A stretch of DNA of 64,000 bases from Vreelandella alkaliphila (GTDB lineage: Bacteria; Pseudomonadota; Gammaproteobacteria; Pseudomonadales; Halomonadaceae). How positions within the stretch are numbered: the stretch's first letter is position 1; each line of letters begins with the position of its first letter. Below are positions 11,098-21,290 of this stretch, piece by piece. Under the pieces are notes generated by a model. The model did no database searches. It worked only from the letters and a program-made list of their open reading frames with translations, and was not told the origin of the DNA. Both the position numbers and the translations under genes were made by a program. Location of the stretch: positions 186,001 to 250,000 of the forward strand of contig NZ_JABASV010000004.1 in assembly GCF_016107625.1 (NCBI RefSeq), given 5' to 3'.

Positions 11098-13032
11098 CTA
11101 TTGTCCACGTAAGAACAGGCGGTCGAGTGCTTTCATACTCATTTGCGTCCACGTTGGACGGCCATGATTGCACTGGTCGCTTCGCTCAGTGCGCTCCATA
11201 TCTCGCAGCAAAGCGTTCATTTCATCAATGGTTAAGCGTCTATTTGCACGGACACTACCATGGCATGCCATGGTCGACAGCAACTCATGAATGCGTGCTT
11301 CAACCTGATGAGTTCGGCCAAACCGCGACAGCTCTTCGAGCATTTGACGTATCAGGGTCTCTGGATCTGCCTGAGCCAAAAGAGCTGGCAATTGCCGGAC
11401 TAGCAAAGTTTCTGGACCCGCCACATCTAGCTCAACGCCTAACTGGGCAATGGCATCGCGCTCACTTTCGGCGGTTGCCACTTCGGCGCGACTGGCGGCC
11501 AGGGAAACTGGCACCAGCAGCGGCTGTGTATCAATCCCATCGGCTGCGGCCAGTTGGTTTTTCATGCGTTCATAAACAATTCGCTCGTGAGCAGCGTGCA
11601 TGTCTACAAGCACCAACCCCTGCGCGTTTTGGGCCAAAATATAAACACCGTGCAACTGCCCTAGCGCAAAGCCCAACGGCGGCGCTGTGGTTGCATCATG
11701 CTCAGGCATCGCCTGCGTAACCTCACGCACTTCTGTCGCTTTTGATGTATTAATGCTTGGCGCGCTTGGCTGCGGCGTTAATAGCGACTCTTCATGATCC
11801 GGATGCAGCGCTTGGTAGCCCTGCATAAAACGACGCACTCGCTCTGCCCCAGGGTGGCGCTCAGGTGAGTCTGATAGCGCCATGCCTTGCTGCTGCCAAC
11901 GGGGAGTCGGCGTTTGAACGTCGGCCTCATTAGTGTTGCCCGCAGCACCTACCTCTGCTACTTCACCTTCATGCCCACAAGCGGTGCTCTGTTCTTCTTC
12001 AGCAGGCTTAGAAGAAGCAAGACAATGGTGCAGGCTAGAGTAAAGGAAGTCGTGCACCATCCGACCATCGCGAAACCGCACTTCATGCTTCGTTGGATGT
12101 ACGTTGACGTCGACGACATCAGGATCAAGTTCCAGGTAAAGCACAAACACCGGATGACGACCGTTATACAACACGTCGCGATAAGCCTGACGAACAGCAT
12201 GGGCAACCAAACGATCACGAACGACGCGGCCATTGACAAAAAAGTATTGCTGATCCGCCTGAGAACGAGAGTGCGTGGGCAAGCCGACCCAGCCACTAAT
12301 ACGCAACCCACCCGCTTCACGTTCAATGTAGCGAGCATGCTCAATAAAGTTTTTACCCAATAGCGAAGCAATGCGCCGCTCGCGTGCGGCTGGCGTCACC
12401 CCTGGTGGCAATTGATGCACCACTTTCTGATTATGGCGCAGCACCCAAGCTACGTCGTAACGTGATAACGCCTGGCGACGAAAAGCTTCTTCAACATGGG
12501 CAAATTCTGTTTTTTCGGTGCGTAAAAATTTGCGCCGCGCGGGGGTATTAAAAAACAGATCCCGTACCGCGACACTGGTACCACGGGGGTGTGGCGCAGG
12601 CGTGACCCGCGCCTCCATACCACGCCCCTCAGCGACGACTCGCCACCCTTGGCGGGGGTCCTCTTCGGCATTAGAGATCAGCTCCAGTCGCGAGACAGAG
12701 CTGATCGAGGCCAGCGCCTCACCACGAAACCCCAGCGAACTCACACCCTCTAAATCTTCCAGGCTATTGATTTTGCTGGTCGCATGACGAGCAAGCGCCA
12801 GAGGCAAATCCTGCTCACCAATACCAATGCCATCGTCGCGCACTTTAATAAGCCGAGCGCCACCTTGCTCTATCTCTACTTCAATTCGCTGGCTACCAGC
12901 ATCAATGGCGTTCTCTATCAGCTCTTTCGTCACTGACGAAGGGCGCTCGACAACTTCCCCCGCGGCAATTTGGTTTGCCAAACGAGGATCAAGCACATGA
13001 ATGCGCGTTGGCGAAGAGATCAATTCAGACAA
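11098..13032 (-). CDS. mutL: DNA mismatch repair protein MutL, endonuclease type
   Basis: GHKL ATPase that links MutS mismatch recognition to strand excision. 644 aa. N-terminal ATPase motifs: [16 protein letters not shown] and [10 protein letters not shown]. An acidic linker (about 345-450) leads to the C-terminal dimer domain. Unlike E. coli MutL, this one carries metal-site motifs of nicking MutL proteins: [12 protein letters not shown] (DxHAxxExxxxE, about 488-499), [10 protein letters not shown] and QCNHGRP. A similar DMHA motif is reported for Pseudomonas MutL, which nicks DNA. This fits a genome without MutH or Dam-directed repair. Confidence 0.96.
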   Translation of the reverse strand: MSELISSPTRIHVLDPRLANQIAAGEVVERPSSVTKELIENAIDAGSQRIEVEIEQGGARLIKVRDDGIGIGEQDLPLALARHATSKINSLEDLEGVSSLGFRGEALASISSVSRLELISNAEEDPRQGWRVVAEGRGMEARVTPAPHPRGTSVAVRDLFFNTPARRKFLRTEKTEFAHVEEAFRRQALSRYDVAWVLRHNQKVVHQLPPGVTPAARERRIASLLGKNFIEHARYIEREAGGLRISGWVGLPTHSRSQADQQYFFVNGRVVRDRLVAHAVRQAYRDVLYNGRHPVFVLYLELDPDVVDVNVHPTKHEVRFRDGRMVHDFLYSSLHHCLASSKPAEEEQSTACGHEGEVAEVGAAGNTNEADVQTPTPRWQQQGMALSDSPERHPGAERVRRFMQGYQALHPDHEESLLTPQPSAPSINTSKATEVREVTQAMPEHDATTAPPLGFALGQLHGVYILAQNAQGLVLVDMHAAHERIVYERMKNQLAAADGIDTQPLLVPVSLAASRAEVATAESERDAIAQLGVELDVAGPETLLVRQLPALLAQADPETLIRQMLEELSRFGRTHQVEARIHELLSTMACHGSVRANRRLTIDEMNALLRDMERTERSDQCNHGRPTWTQMSMKALDRLFLRGQ

Positions 13033-13054
13033 CCGTCACCTCGGAAACCTATAA

Positions 13055-14554
13055 TCATGAACGTGGGATGCGCAGCACTTGACCAACACGGATAACGTCA
13101 CCGTTAATATCGTTGGCCTGCTTCAGTTGATTCACTGGCACACCATGGCGCACGGCAATAGCTGACAATGTATCTCCCGACTGAATACGGTACTCGTTAC
13201 CGCTCGGACGACGCTGATTGTCGCGCTGCCATGCCAATAGACTTGCTGGCGGCGGATTACGCTCGAAGTGATCACGCAAACCATTGAAAATAGCCGTTGA
13301 TAACCCACGCTGATGGACCGGATCCCGCAGGCGACGCTCTTCATCAGGGTTAGAAATAAAGCCAACCTCGATAAGTAGCGATGGAATATCGGGCGATTTC
13401 AACACCATGAAACCCGCTTGTTCAACACGAGACTTATGGAGACGGTTGATACGACCTAGTTGGTCGAGCACTTGGCCACCAATCGATAGCGAATCGTTTA
13501 ACGTTGCCGTCATCGTGAGGTCTAGCAACACACCTCGCAGTACTTGATCTTTGTCGCGCAATGAAAGGTTGCCATCAACACCACCAATCAAGTCAGAGCG
13601 GTTTTCGCTATCAGCCAGCCATTGAGCAGTTTCAGACGTTGCACCTCGCTGGGAAAGTGCGTAAACAGAGCTCCCCTGGGGCCGCGGACTCGTAAATGCG
13701 TCGGCATGTATCGATACAAAAAAGTCTGCTTTTTGATCCCGAGCAAGCTGGGTACGCTGACGAAGACCCAAGTAGTAATCACCATCGCGAATGAGTACCG
13801 CTTTAAAGCCGCGCGTACCGTTTACCTCTGCGGCAAGACGTCGTGCAATCTCCAGCACTACATCTTTCTCGCGTGTTCCAGAAGGACCTATTGCGCCAGG
13901 ATCTTCGCCGCCATGCCCAGCATCAACAGCAATAATAATATCCCGTTGCGGATGCGGTTGAGCTGGCTGAACCGCGGTAGTCGTTGGCTCTACCGCTGGC
14001 GACACCACCTCTTCAGCTACCACTTGCCCCTGTGACTGCCCCTGTGCCCGAGCCTGAGCATTAGCTCTTTGAGCAAGGATTTCTTGGTCACGAATCATCG
14101 CCTCGATGGGATCAATAGGGTTTTCAACCGCGCTCTCGCCCGGGTACTCAAGATCGACCACCAAGCGATGCCCATACTGGTCGTTGGGTGGCAATGCAAA
14201 GTGACGTGGGGATATTTCACGGTTAAGCTCCAGAACAACACGAAGTCCACCGCCGTCCCGAACACCCGTTCGTACTTCATCAATAGCGCTCCCATCCAAT
14301 GGCAGCGTAGACACATCGGTGTCTAGGTAGCTTTCATCAAGATCAATGACCAACCGCGACGGGTTCTCAAGGGAAAATACATTAGCGTTTGCTGCTGCCG
14401 TCAAATCAAACACCAAACGCGCATGATCAGGAGCCGCCCACAACCGCATGCTCTCTACCGTTGCCGCTTGCAGCGATGACACGCCTGCCACCATAAGAAC
14501 ACAGCCAAACGACACACCGCGTGCCAGATAGTTTAGTGCGCTGTTTATAGCCAT
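13055..14554 (-). CDS. amiB: N-acetylmuramoyl-L-alanine amidase with AMIN and LysM domains
   Basis: Periplasmic amidase that cuts the peptide off glycan strands during daughter-cell separation. 499 aa. Signal peptide (about 1-31, ending LQAA), an AMIN domain for peptidoglycan/septal targeting (about 35-135), a Gln/Ala/Pro linker, an Amidase_3 catalytic domain with zinc ligands in DAGHGGEDPGA and SIHADAF (about 212-425), and a C-terminal LysM repeat (about 452-497). The architecture matches AmiB. The ATG lies 10 bp inside the 3' end of tsaE. Confidence 0.95.
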   Translation of the reverse strand: MAINSALNYLARGVSFGCVLMVAGVSSLQAATVESMRLWAAPDHARLVFDLTAAANANVFSLENPSRLVIDLDESYLDTDVSTLPLDGSAIDEVRTGVRDGGGLRVVLELNREISPRHFALPPNDQYGHRLVVDLEYPGESAVENPIDPIEAMIRDQEILAQRANAQARAQGQSQGQVVAEEVVSPAVEPTTTAVQPAQPHPQRDIIIAVDAGHGGEDPGAIGPSGTREKDVVLEIARRLAAEVNGTRGFKAVLIRDGDYYLGLRQRTQLARDQKADFFVSIHADAFTSPRPQGSSVYALSQRGATSETAQWLADSENRSDLIGGVDGNLSLRDKDQVLRGVLLDLTMTATLNDSLSIGGQVLDQLGRINRLHKSRVEQAGFMVLKSPDIPSLLIEVGFISNPDEERRLRDPVHQRGLSTAIFNGLRDHFERNPPPASLLAWQRDNQRRPSGNEYRIQSGDTLSAIAVRHGVPVNQLKQANDINGDVIRVGQVLRIPRS

Positions 14555-15042
14555 TGAATCACACCACTTTCAAGCTGTTCACTGCCATGCTTGCTAACCA
14601 TCTCGCTGATCACCCGTTCACCCAAGTCAGTTTCTGCGGTTAGCGTAACCAAGCGACCAGGATCAGCTACCTCCAGCGTCACTCGCAAATCAGGCGCGGG
14701 GAGCCAACCTTCACCTCGGCTCGGCCACTCAATTAAACAGAGCGCGTCATCGGCAAGCACATCTCGTCCGCCGATAAACTCAAGCTCTTCAGGATCTGCT
14801 AAACGATACAGATCTAAATGATAAATGCGCTGCGCCCCCAGTTCGTAGGGTTCTACCAGAGTATAAGTAGGGCTTTTAACCGCCCCCTGGTAGCCATAAG
14901 CTCGCAATATACCACGCGTCAATGTTGTTTTTCCTGCGCCTAAGTCGCCCTCTAAATAAACACGCCCGTGACCTTGCAGCGCTTGCCCTAATGCCTCACC
15001 AAAGGCAACGTGAGACACTTCATTATTCAATTGCACTTGCAT
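14545..15042 (-). CDS. tsaE: tRNA threonylcarbamoyladenosine synthesis ATPase TsaE
   Basis: ATPase that works with TsaB and TsaD to put threonylcarbamoyl on A37 of ANN-reading tRNAs. 165 aa from the ATG at 15042, which has an AAGGCGG-type ribosome site. A GTG at 15057 overlapping the nnr stop is an alternative. Walker A is GDLGAGKTTLTRG (about residues 35-47), then SPTYTLVEPY and DLYRLADPEELEF, both family hallmarks, and LIEWPSRG. Flanked by nnr upstream and amiB downstream, a widely conserved trio. Confidence 0.94.
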   Translation of the reverse strand: MQVQLNNEVSHVAFGEALGQALQGHGRVYLEGDLGAGKTTLTRGILRAYGYQGAVKSPTYTLVEPYELGAQRIYHLDLYRLADPEELEFIGGRDVLADDALCLIEWPSRGEGWLPAPDLRVTLEVADPGRLVTLTAETDLGERVISEMVSKHGSEQLESGVIQWL

Positions 15043-15053
15043 GTAGGCCGCCT

Positions 15054-16547
15054 TCACGGGTTAATTAACACTCGTGCATAGGATGCCAGATCACTTGCCA
15101 GCAAGCCACGTTCCCCCGTTGCTTTAGCCGCTTCATCGCCGGCCAGCGCATGCACCATCACCCCAAGCCACGCTCCACGCTCCATATTGTCGTTCTGAGC
15201 AACCAGTGTACCTAGCATACCGCTCAGCACATCCCCCATGCCGCCGCTGGCCATACCAGGATTGCCATAGGGGCAGATTACTAACCCGCTGGGGCCAGCC
15301 ACTAAGCTACCCGCCCCCTTTAAAATTACGACGCCGCCCCGCGCTCGCTGTAAGGCTCGGGCAGCCGCTGGACGATCTGCTTGAACATCCTCGACGGAAC
15401 AGCCTAGCAACCGAGCCGCCTCACCTGGGTGCGGTGTTAATACCCAATTATTACGACGCTCATCAGGCCAGCGGCTGGCCAACAGGTTGAGTGCGTCCGC
15501 ATCAACAATTAATGGCACATCTAATTTCAAGGCACTCTGCAGTATCGCTTGCCCCCAGGCCTCTTGCCCCAGCCCCGGCCCAACAACGATTACATCTGCC
15601 TGGGAAGGCAATTGGCCTGCATCGGCGCCACCGCGAACACCATGGGCCATTACCTCAGGGCAGCGCATCAAACTAGCAGTCACATGCTCAGGTGCCGTTG
15701 CCAAGCTGACCTTACCGGCGCCTAAACGCGCGGCCGCTTGAGAAGCGAGCAACGCCGCACCACCAAACCCTGGTGCACCTCCCATTACCACGACATGCCC
15801 CAGATCACCTTTATGGCTGATACGGGAGCGCGGCGTGAACACCTCACCCAAAAGCTCATCGTCCAAACGCCATGCGCTGGGCGGTATATCAAAAAACGCT
15901 TGCGCCTTGACACCTAACGGACGGAAGTCAATTTCGCCGGTATAAGCAGGTGCATCGCCAGTATGCAGGCCAATTTTGTCGCCTATAAACGTCACCGTGC
16001 AGGCCGCATTGACGGCCAGCCCCATGACGGCACCCGTGTCTGCCGAGATGCCAGAGGGAATATCCAACGCCAATACCGGTTGATGCGACGTATTGATCGC
16101 TTCAATCACCGGCCTTATTTCTCCGGCAACATCACCCGATAGCCCGGTACCGAGCAGTGCATCAACAATCACTTCACCAACCAAGGTGGTACTTGACTGC
16201 CACTGGTCCAAACCAACGCCCGCCGCCGATGCCAGCTCGGCAGCGCGAGCAACATCCCCCGTCAACGCCTCGAAAGGCCTGAGTGAGATGCGCTGTACTT
16301 TAAGCCCGGACTGCATGGCCAACGCCGCAAGCACATGGCCATCACCCCCGTTATTACCGCTACCACAAAGCACTGTCACGCTTCGTGCATGCGGCCAGCG
16401 GGAGCGGAAACTGTGCCATGCACTGGAGGCTGCTCGCTGCATCAAGGCAAAACTTTCAATGCCGCCGGCAATCGTACGCCGATCAAGCTCGCGCACTTGA
16501 GCCGCTGTATAAAGGGGGCGTAGCGAGGAAGTACTTAACGTGGGCAC
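15054..16547 (-). CDS. nnr: Bifunctional NAD(P)H-hydrate repair enzyme (epimerase and dehydratase)
   Basis: Repairs hydrated NAD(P)H. The N-terminal YjeF_N domain (about 1-215) epimerises the R form, with GSGNNGGDGHVLA; the C-terminal ribokinase-like domain (about 230-495) dehydrates the S form using ADP, with GGAPGFGGAALLA, TPHPGEAARL and NPGMASGGMGDVLSG. 497 aa, standard for the fused form. The start region is followed by RPLYTAAQVRELDR, typical of the family. Divergent from queG. Confidence 0.95.
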   Translation of the reverse strand: MPTLSTSSLRPLYTAAQVRELDRRTIAGGIESFALMQRAASSAWHSFRSRWPHARSVTVLCGSGNNGGDGHVLAALAMQSGLKVQRISLRPFEALTGDVARAAELASAAGVGLDQWQSSTTLVGEVIVDALLGTGLSGDVAGEIRPVIEAINTSHQPVLALDIPSGISADTGAVMGLAVNAACTVTFIGDKIGLHTGDAPAYTGEIDFRPLGVKAQAFFDIPPSAWRLDDELLGEVFTPRSRISHKGDLGHVVVMGGAPGFGGAALLASQAAARLGAGKVSLATAPEHVTASLMRCPEVMAHGVRGGADAGQLPSQADVIVVGPGLGQEAWGQAILQSALKLDVPLIVDADALNLLASRWPDERRNNWVLTPHPGEAARLLGCSVEDVQADRPAAARALQRARGGVVILKGAGSLVAGPSGLVICPYGNPGMASGGMGDVLSGMLGTLVAQNDNMERGAWLGVMVHALAGDEAAKATGERGLLASDLASYARVLINP

Positions 16548-16642
16548 GATCTCTCCTTAATCTGGTGACAGTTGAGCGCTAGTAGGTTGATAACCACTTA
16601 TGCGTTAGCATAGCGCGCTTAACGCGCTACCGTTGATTTACC

Positions 16643-17755
16643 ATGCAAAACTCCACCACCTTTTCACTATCTGATGATGACTTAACGCGTCTTGCAGCCC
16701 TAATCAAAACATGGGGTCGAGAGTTAGGTTTTCAGCAAGTAGGTATTACAGACACTCAGCTAGCAGCTCATGAAAAACACCTAGATGCTTGGCTTGAAAA
16801 AGGTCACCACGGTGACATGAGCTTTATGGCGAAACATGGTACCAAGCGCACCCGCCCGGAGGAGCTTGAACCTGACACCCAGCGAGTTATCAGCGTGCGC
16901 ATGGACTACTTACCCGCGGAAGTAGAAAGTACAAAAGTGCTGGGCCAACCTAGCCGTGCCTATGTTTCACGCTACGCACTGGGGCGCGACTATCATAAAT
17001 TAATGCGCAAACGTTTGGCGCAACTAGCTAAAAAAATCGAGCAGCAAGTCGGCGCGTTTGGTTATCGCGCATTTGTCGACTCAGCGCCCGTTATGGAGCG
17101 TGCCTTAGCGCAAAAAGCAGGCCTTGGTTGGTTTGGTAAAAATGCCATGTTACTTAACCCCAAAGCGGGCTCGCTTTTTTTCCTCGGCGAGCTGTATACC
17201 GACTTGCCGCTGCCTATCGATGCACCGTTTACTCAGGAACACTGTGGCAGCTGTAGCGCCTGTCGAACCGCCTGCCCAACCGGTGCCATTGTAGATGACA
17301 AGGTCGTCGACTCGCGCAAATGCATTTCTTATCTCACTATTGAACTGCATGGCGCGATACCCACGGAGTTTCGCCGCGCCATGGGCAACCGTATTTACGG
17401 TTGCGACGACTGCCAGTTGGTGTGTCCTTTCACTCGCTTCACCCGCGTTACCCAGGAAGATGACTTTGCGCCGCGCCATGACCTTGACCGTGCCGACCTC
17501 CTTAGCCTGTTTGCCTGGGGCGAAGACGAATTTTTGGATAAAACAGCAGGCAGTCCCATTCGGCGTATTGGCTACGAACGCTGGCTGCGCAATCTCGCCA
17601 TCGGCCTGGGCAATGCACCCTGGAGTCGCGCGGTAGAGGCAGCCTTGTGGGCAAGAAGAGCCTATCCCAGCAGTTTAGTGCGTGAGCACGTTGCTTGGGC
17701 GCTTGAGGAGCAGCGCCTCAAGCGCGGGGCGAAAATTGCCACTGACGGCGCTTAG
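16643..17755 (+). CDS. queG: Epoxyqueuosine reductase
   Basis: Cobalamin- and iron-sulfur-dependent enzyme that makes the last step of queuosine in tRNAs with GUN anticodons. 370 aa. Two [4Fe-4S] cysteine clusters are visible: CGSCSACRTACPTGAI (about 201-216) with CISYL nearby, and CDDCQLVCPF (about 254-263). The conserved FVDSAPVMERALAQKAGLGW precedes them. It needs a cobalamin cofactor, which makes cobO in the same window relevant. Divergent from nnr; it ends 18 bp from convergent orn with no terminator between. Confidence 0.96.
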   Translation: MQNSTTFSLSDDDLTRLAALIKTWGRELGFQQVGITDTQLAAHEKHLDAWLEKGHHGDMSFMAKHGTKRTRPEELEPDTQRVISVRMDYLPAEVESTKVLGQPSRAYVSRYALGRDYHKLMRKRLAQLAKKIEQQVGAFGYRAFVDSAPVMERALAQKAGLGWFGKNAMLLNPKAGSLFFLGELYTDLPLPIDAPFTQEHCGSCSACRTACPTGAIVDDKVVDSRKCISYLTIELHGAIPTEFRRAMGNRIYGCDDCQLVCPFTRFTRVTQEDDFAPRHDLDRADLLSLFAWGEDEFLDKTAGSPIRRIGYERWLRNLAIGLGNAPWSRAVEAALWARRAYPSSLVREHVAWALEEQRLKRGAKIATDGA

Positions 17756-17773
17756 CCACTTTTCTAAACTACC

Positions 17774-18367
17774 TTACTCCTCTTCATCTGTTACCGTTTC
17801 GAGGCGTAAGAACGTACTGCGATAGTGAACCAACTCGGCAATCGACTCCTTGATGTCATCCATTGCCAGATGGACATTCTGCTTTTTAAATCCTGCTAAG
17901 GCACCTGGATTCCAGCGTTTTGCCAACTCCTTAACGGTCGACACGTCCAAATTACGGTAATGGAAAAACGCCCAAAGATCCGGCATTTCACGCTCAAGGA
18001 AACGCCGATCCTGGTGAATGCTATTGCCACACATAGGCGATGAGCCAGAGACCACATAGTGGCGAAGAAAATCGAGCGTTTGCTGCTCGGCCTCAGCGGT
18101 AGTCACGGTGCTCGCTTTGACGCGCGCAACCAGACCACTCTCCCCGTGGGTCTTCTGATTCCAGTCATCCATTTGTGCCAACTGGCTATCAGGCTGCTTC
18201 ACCGCAATCACCGGCCCTTCCGCTACGACGTTTAAATCGGCATCGGTAATCAATGTGGCCACTTCAATGATGCGCTCTTTGTTTGGATCCAGACCGGTCA
18301 TTTCCAAGTCTATCCACACTAGCAAATCATCTCGCGGGGTGGCGTTGTCAGCAGTTTGCTCGCTCAT
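17774..18367 (-). CDS. orn: Oligoribonuclease
   Basis: 3'-5' exonuclease that degrades di- to pentaribonucleotides, including pGpG from cyclic di-GMP turnover. 197 aa from the ATG at 18367; the earlier ATG at 18376 overlaps the AAGGA ribosome site. DEDDh-family residues are seen in [13 protein letters not shown], in the middle Asp motif near [12 protein letters not shown], and in [13 protein letters not shown]. Divergent from rsgA, as in Pseudomonas. Confidence 0.96.
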   Translation of the reverse strand: MSEQTADNATPRDDLLVWIDLEMTGLDPNKERIIEVATLITDADLNVVAEGPVIAVKQPDSQLAQMDDWNQKTHGESGLVARVKASTVTTAEAEQQTLDFLRHYVVSGSSPMCGNSIHQDRRFLEREMPDLWAFFHYRNLDVSTVKELAKRWNPGALAGFKKQNVHLAMDDIKESIAELVHYRSTFLRLETVTDEEE

Positions 18368-18513
18368 TACATTCATTCCTTGGCCAGTACCGCCACTTAA
18401 TACGGCGATTAGAGTTAAAGTGTGGCTTATATTGCCTTAACCAGCACCCAATACAGGACAGTAGACTGCCCAGGTGAGTACAATGCCACTATTGTACCGA
18501 GCATCAGGTGGTC

Positions 18514-19533
18514 ATGAGCAAACGTAAATTAAGTCGCCAGCAACAGTGGCGAGTCGATAAAGTCCAAGCGGAACGTGCCCAACGTGCTGAAAAGCGCGAT
18601 GTGAAAGACGCTGAAAAACTTGCCGCTGGCGAATATGGTGCCGAACAACCAGGCCGAGTTATGGCTCACTTCGGGCGAACACTAGAAGTGCGCGATGCCG
18701 ATGGTACGCCCGTGCGTTGCCACCTTCGCGCCAACCTAGATGGCTTAGTCACCGGCGACCGGGTGATTTGGCGAGCAGGCCAGGACGGCTCTGGCGTCGT
18801 CGTGGCCCGCGAGGAGCGCGACAGCGTGCTAAAGCGCCCAGACCCGCGGGGCCAGCTTAAGCCTGTGGCGGCCAACATCGATCAATTGCTGATCGTCTTT
18901 GCGGTAGAGCCCGCTCCTCACCCCAATTTGATTGACCGTTATTTGGTCGCTGCCGAAGCAACAGGTATTGCCCCCGTGCTGGTGCTCAACAAAACCGACT
19001 TGCTGCCAGAAGATGGTGGCAAACTGGGAGAACTGCTTGAGCGCTACCACTCTCTGGGCTACACCGTGGTGCGCACCACCACTGCTAATGAAGCTGGCTT
19101 AGATGATCTACGCCAGCAGCTTGAAGGGCGAACATCTGTGTTTGTCGGTCAAAGTGGCGTGGGCAAATCATCACTGATTGATCTTCTGCTACCCGATGAA
19201 ACTTTGCGTATTGGCGCTCTGTCAGAAGATTCGCGTAAAGGCACCCACACCACCACTACCGCTCGGCTTTATGCGATGAGTAGTGACGAAGTGGCTGACG
19301 GTGAGCTTATTGACTCACCGGGTATTCGCGAGTTTGGCTTAATCCATCTTGATGAGCAGGAAGTTACCGATGGATTTATTGAGTTTCATCCGTTCATTGG
19401 CCATTGCCGCTTCCGAGATTGCCGCCACCGCAACGAGCCAGGCTGCGCTTTACTTGAAGCAGTCGAGGCAGGCAAGATCCATCCAGAACGTTTTGCCAGC
19501 TATCGGCGCATTCTCGATAGCTTAAACGCATAA
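18514..19533 (+). CDS. rsgA: Small ribosomal subunit biogenesis GTPase RsgA
   Basis: Circularly permuted GTPase that acts in late 30S maturation. 339 aa from the ATG at 18514 (a GTG at 18508 is also possible). An N-terminal OB fold (about 45-105), then G4 NKTD before G1 GQSGVGKSSL and G3 DSPG, which is the permuted order, and a C-terminal zinc finger with CRFRDCRHRNEPGCA (about 292-306). The basic N-terminus (KRKLSRQQQWR) is typical. Confidence 0.96.
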   Translation: MSKRKLSRQQQWRVDKVQAERAQRAEKRDVKDAEKLAAGEYGAEQPGRVMAHFGRTLEVRDADGTPVRCHLRANLDGLVTGDRVIWRAGQDGSGVVVAREERDSVLKRPDPRGQLKPVAANIDQLLIVFAVEPAPHPNLIDRYLVAAEATGIAPVLVLNKTDLLPEDGGKLGELLERYHSLGYTVVRTTTANEAGLDDLRQQLEGRTSVFVGQSGVGKSSLIDLLLPDETLRIGALSEDSRKGTHTTTTARLYAMSSDEVADGELIDSPGIREFGLIHLDEQEVTDGFIEFHPFIGHCRFRDCRHRNEPGCALLEAVEAGKIHPERFASYRRILDSLNA

Positions 19534-19586
19534 TTTTTATTAGCTTGATGCCTGATATATCAATTGCTAAGCATAGGGAGCTGTCA

Positions 19587-20429
19587 ATGAGCACCGCTAG
19601 CCATTCATCGGAAACCAACCTACTGCCGCTGATTGTTGAGCCCGAGCAGCTTCAAGAACACCTGGATAATCCACAGCTGCTGATTATCGATGTACCAGTA
19701 AATGGCGATAGCTATCGCCAAGGTCATGTACCGGGTGCTATTTACCTTGATTTTCGCTACCTAATGCGTGGCGAAGGACCGGTACCCAACGATGTGCCGA
19801 GCACTGAATTTCTCTCACGCCTGTTCAGCGCACTTGGCCTAACCCGGGATACTCACGTCGTCGCTTATGATGACGAGGGCGGTGGCTGGGCGGCACGACT
19901 GCTATGGACACTGGAGCTAATCGGCCACACCCGTTACTCGTATTTGAATGGCGGCATCCATGCCTGGAGAGATTCCGGCTTGGCAGAAAGCACTGAATCC
20001 ACCGCCCCAACACCAAGTGAGTACCGAGCGGAGATCTTAAACCCGCACGCCTTAATCACCTGCGATGAAATCAAACAAAAGCTCGCAGATAAGCAGTTCG
20101 CCGTTTGGGATGCTCGCTCTAAAGGCGAGTTTGATGGTGAAAAAGGCAACAATAAGCACCTTGGTCATATTCCGGGAGCGGTCAACATGGACTGGCTCAA
20201 TGCTATGGATCGCAATCGCGCACTTCGTATCCGCGATTACGCTGAGCTAATGACCGAACTAGGCGCGCTCGGCCTAACGCCCGAAATGGAAATTGCTACT
20301 CACTGCCAAAGCCATCATCGCAGCAGCTTCACATGGCTAGTCGGTAAAGCGCTGGGCTTTAATATACGTGGTTATGCGGGCTCTTGGGGCGAATGGGGCA
20401 ACCGCGACGATACACCGATTGAGAAGTGA
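19587..20429 (+). CDS. rhdA: RhdA-type thiosulfate sulfurtransferase (rhodanese)
   Basis: Two-domain rhodanese that moves sulfane sulfur from thiosulfate to an acceptor. 280 aa from the ATG at 19587, behind AGGGAG; an upstream ATG at 19545 has no ribosome site. The N-terminal domain (to about 140) lacks the cysteine. The C-terminal active-site loop is HCQSHHRSS (about residues 242-250), nearly the CQTHHR loop known from Azotobacter RhdA and different from the CGSGVT loop of SseA. That fixes the subgroup. It precedes psd, the same pairing as in Pseudomonas. Confidence 0.88.
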   Translation: MSTASHSSETNLLPLIVEPEQLQEHLDNPQLLIIDVPVNGDSYRQGHVPGAIYLDFRYLMRGEGPVPNDVPSTEFLSRLFSALGLTRDTHVVAYDDEGGGWAARLLWTLELIGHTRYSYLNGGIHAWRDSGLAESTESTAPTPSEYRAEILNPHALITCDEIKQKLADKQFAVWDARSKGEFDGEKGNNKHLGHIPGAVNMDWLNAMDRNRALRIRDYAELMTELGALGLTPEMEIATHCQSHHRSSFTWLVGKALGFNIRGYAGSWGEWGNRDDTPIEK

Positions 20430-20439
20430 AAATACGACT

Positions 20440-21273
20440 GTGACTGTTTCCCAAAAAGCGTTTTCCCTAATTCAGTACCCGCTCCCCCACCATGCGCTTT
20501 CGCGTTTAACAGGTAAGCTTGCCCAGTGCGATGCTCCCGCGGTGAAGAACAAGTTAATTAAGGCGTTTATCAAACGTTTTAATGTGGACATGAGCCAAGC
20601 GCTGGAGCCAGACCCCACCGCTTATGCAACGTTTAATGACTTTTTCACCCGCGCTTTGAAAGCCGATGCTCGTCCATTGGGAGAGGGCCTGCTAAGCCCT
20701 GCTGATGGCACCCTGTCACAGTTCGGGCGTTTACAGGCAGGTCAGTTAGTACAAGCGAAAGGCCACACGTTTTCTGCCCAAACCCTGCTAGGTGGCGACA
20801 GCGCGCTAGCCGAAGAGTTTATGGGCGGCAGTTTTGCGACTGTTTACCTCTCTCCTCGAGATTACCACCGCGTACATATGCCGGTTACAGGCACACTGCG
20901 CGAGATGATTTATGTGCCAGGGCGGCTCTTCTCGGTCAACCAAGCAACCGCTAACTACGTGCCAGGGCTGTTTGCGCGTAACGAGCGATTGGTGTGTATT
21001 TTCGATACCCAGCACGGCCCAATGGCCATGGTATTGGTAGGTGCAATGATCGTCGCGGCGATCGAGACTGTCTGGGCAGGCCAAGTGACGCCGCTTTCAG
21101 GCCACCCTCAGCGCATGCGTTTCGGGCAACCCATCACGCTTGAAAAAGGCGCTGAAATGGGCCGCTTCAAACTGGGCTCAACGGTGGTGATGTGCTTTGC
21201 CAAGCCGGTGACTTTTGAAGATAATCCGCTAGGCGCCAAGGTACAAATGGGCCAAACACTGGGCGAGCCTTAA
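20440..21273 (+). CDS. psd: Phosphatidylserine decarboxylase proenzyme
   Basis: Makes phosphatidylethanolamine at the inner membrane. 277 aa from a GTG start at 20440; an open frame reaches back to 20368 inside rhdA, but the family starts near FSLIQYPLP. The self-cleavage site LGST (cut between Gly and Ser, forming the pyruvoyl group) is present near the C-terminus in [10 protein letters not shown]. Also seen: [15 protein letters not shown] and YHRVHMPV. The 10-bp gap from rhdA implies co-transcription. Confidence 0.95.
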   Translation: MTVSQKAFSLIQYPLPHHALSRLTGKLAQCDAPAVKNKLIKAFIKRFNVDMSQALEPDPTAYATFNDFFTRALKADARPLGEGLLSPADGTLSQFGRLQAGQLVQAKGHTFSAQTLLGGDSALAEEFMGGSFATVYLSPRDYHRVHMPVTGTLREMIYVPGRLFSVNQATANYVPGLFARNERLVCIFDTQHGPMAMVLVGAMIVAAIETVWAGQVTPLSGHPQRMRFGQPITLEKGAEMGRFKLGSTVVMCFAKPVTFEDNPLGAKVQMGQTLGEP

Positions 21274-21290
21274 AACGCGAGAAATTAGTG

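Noticed and set aside
11043..12787. Long plus-strand frames antisense to mutL (up to 225 codons)
   Set aside because: MutL is conserved through the whole span, and these frames lack ribosome sites and recognisable products.
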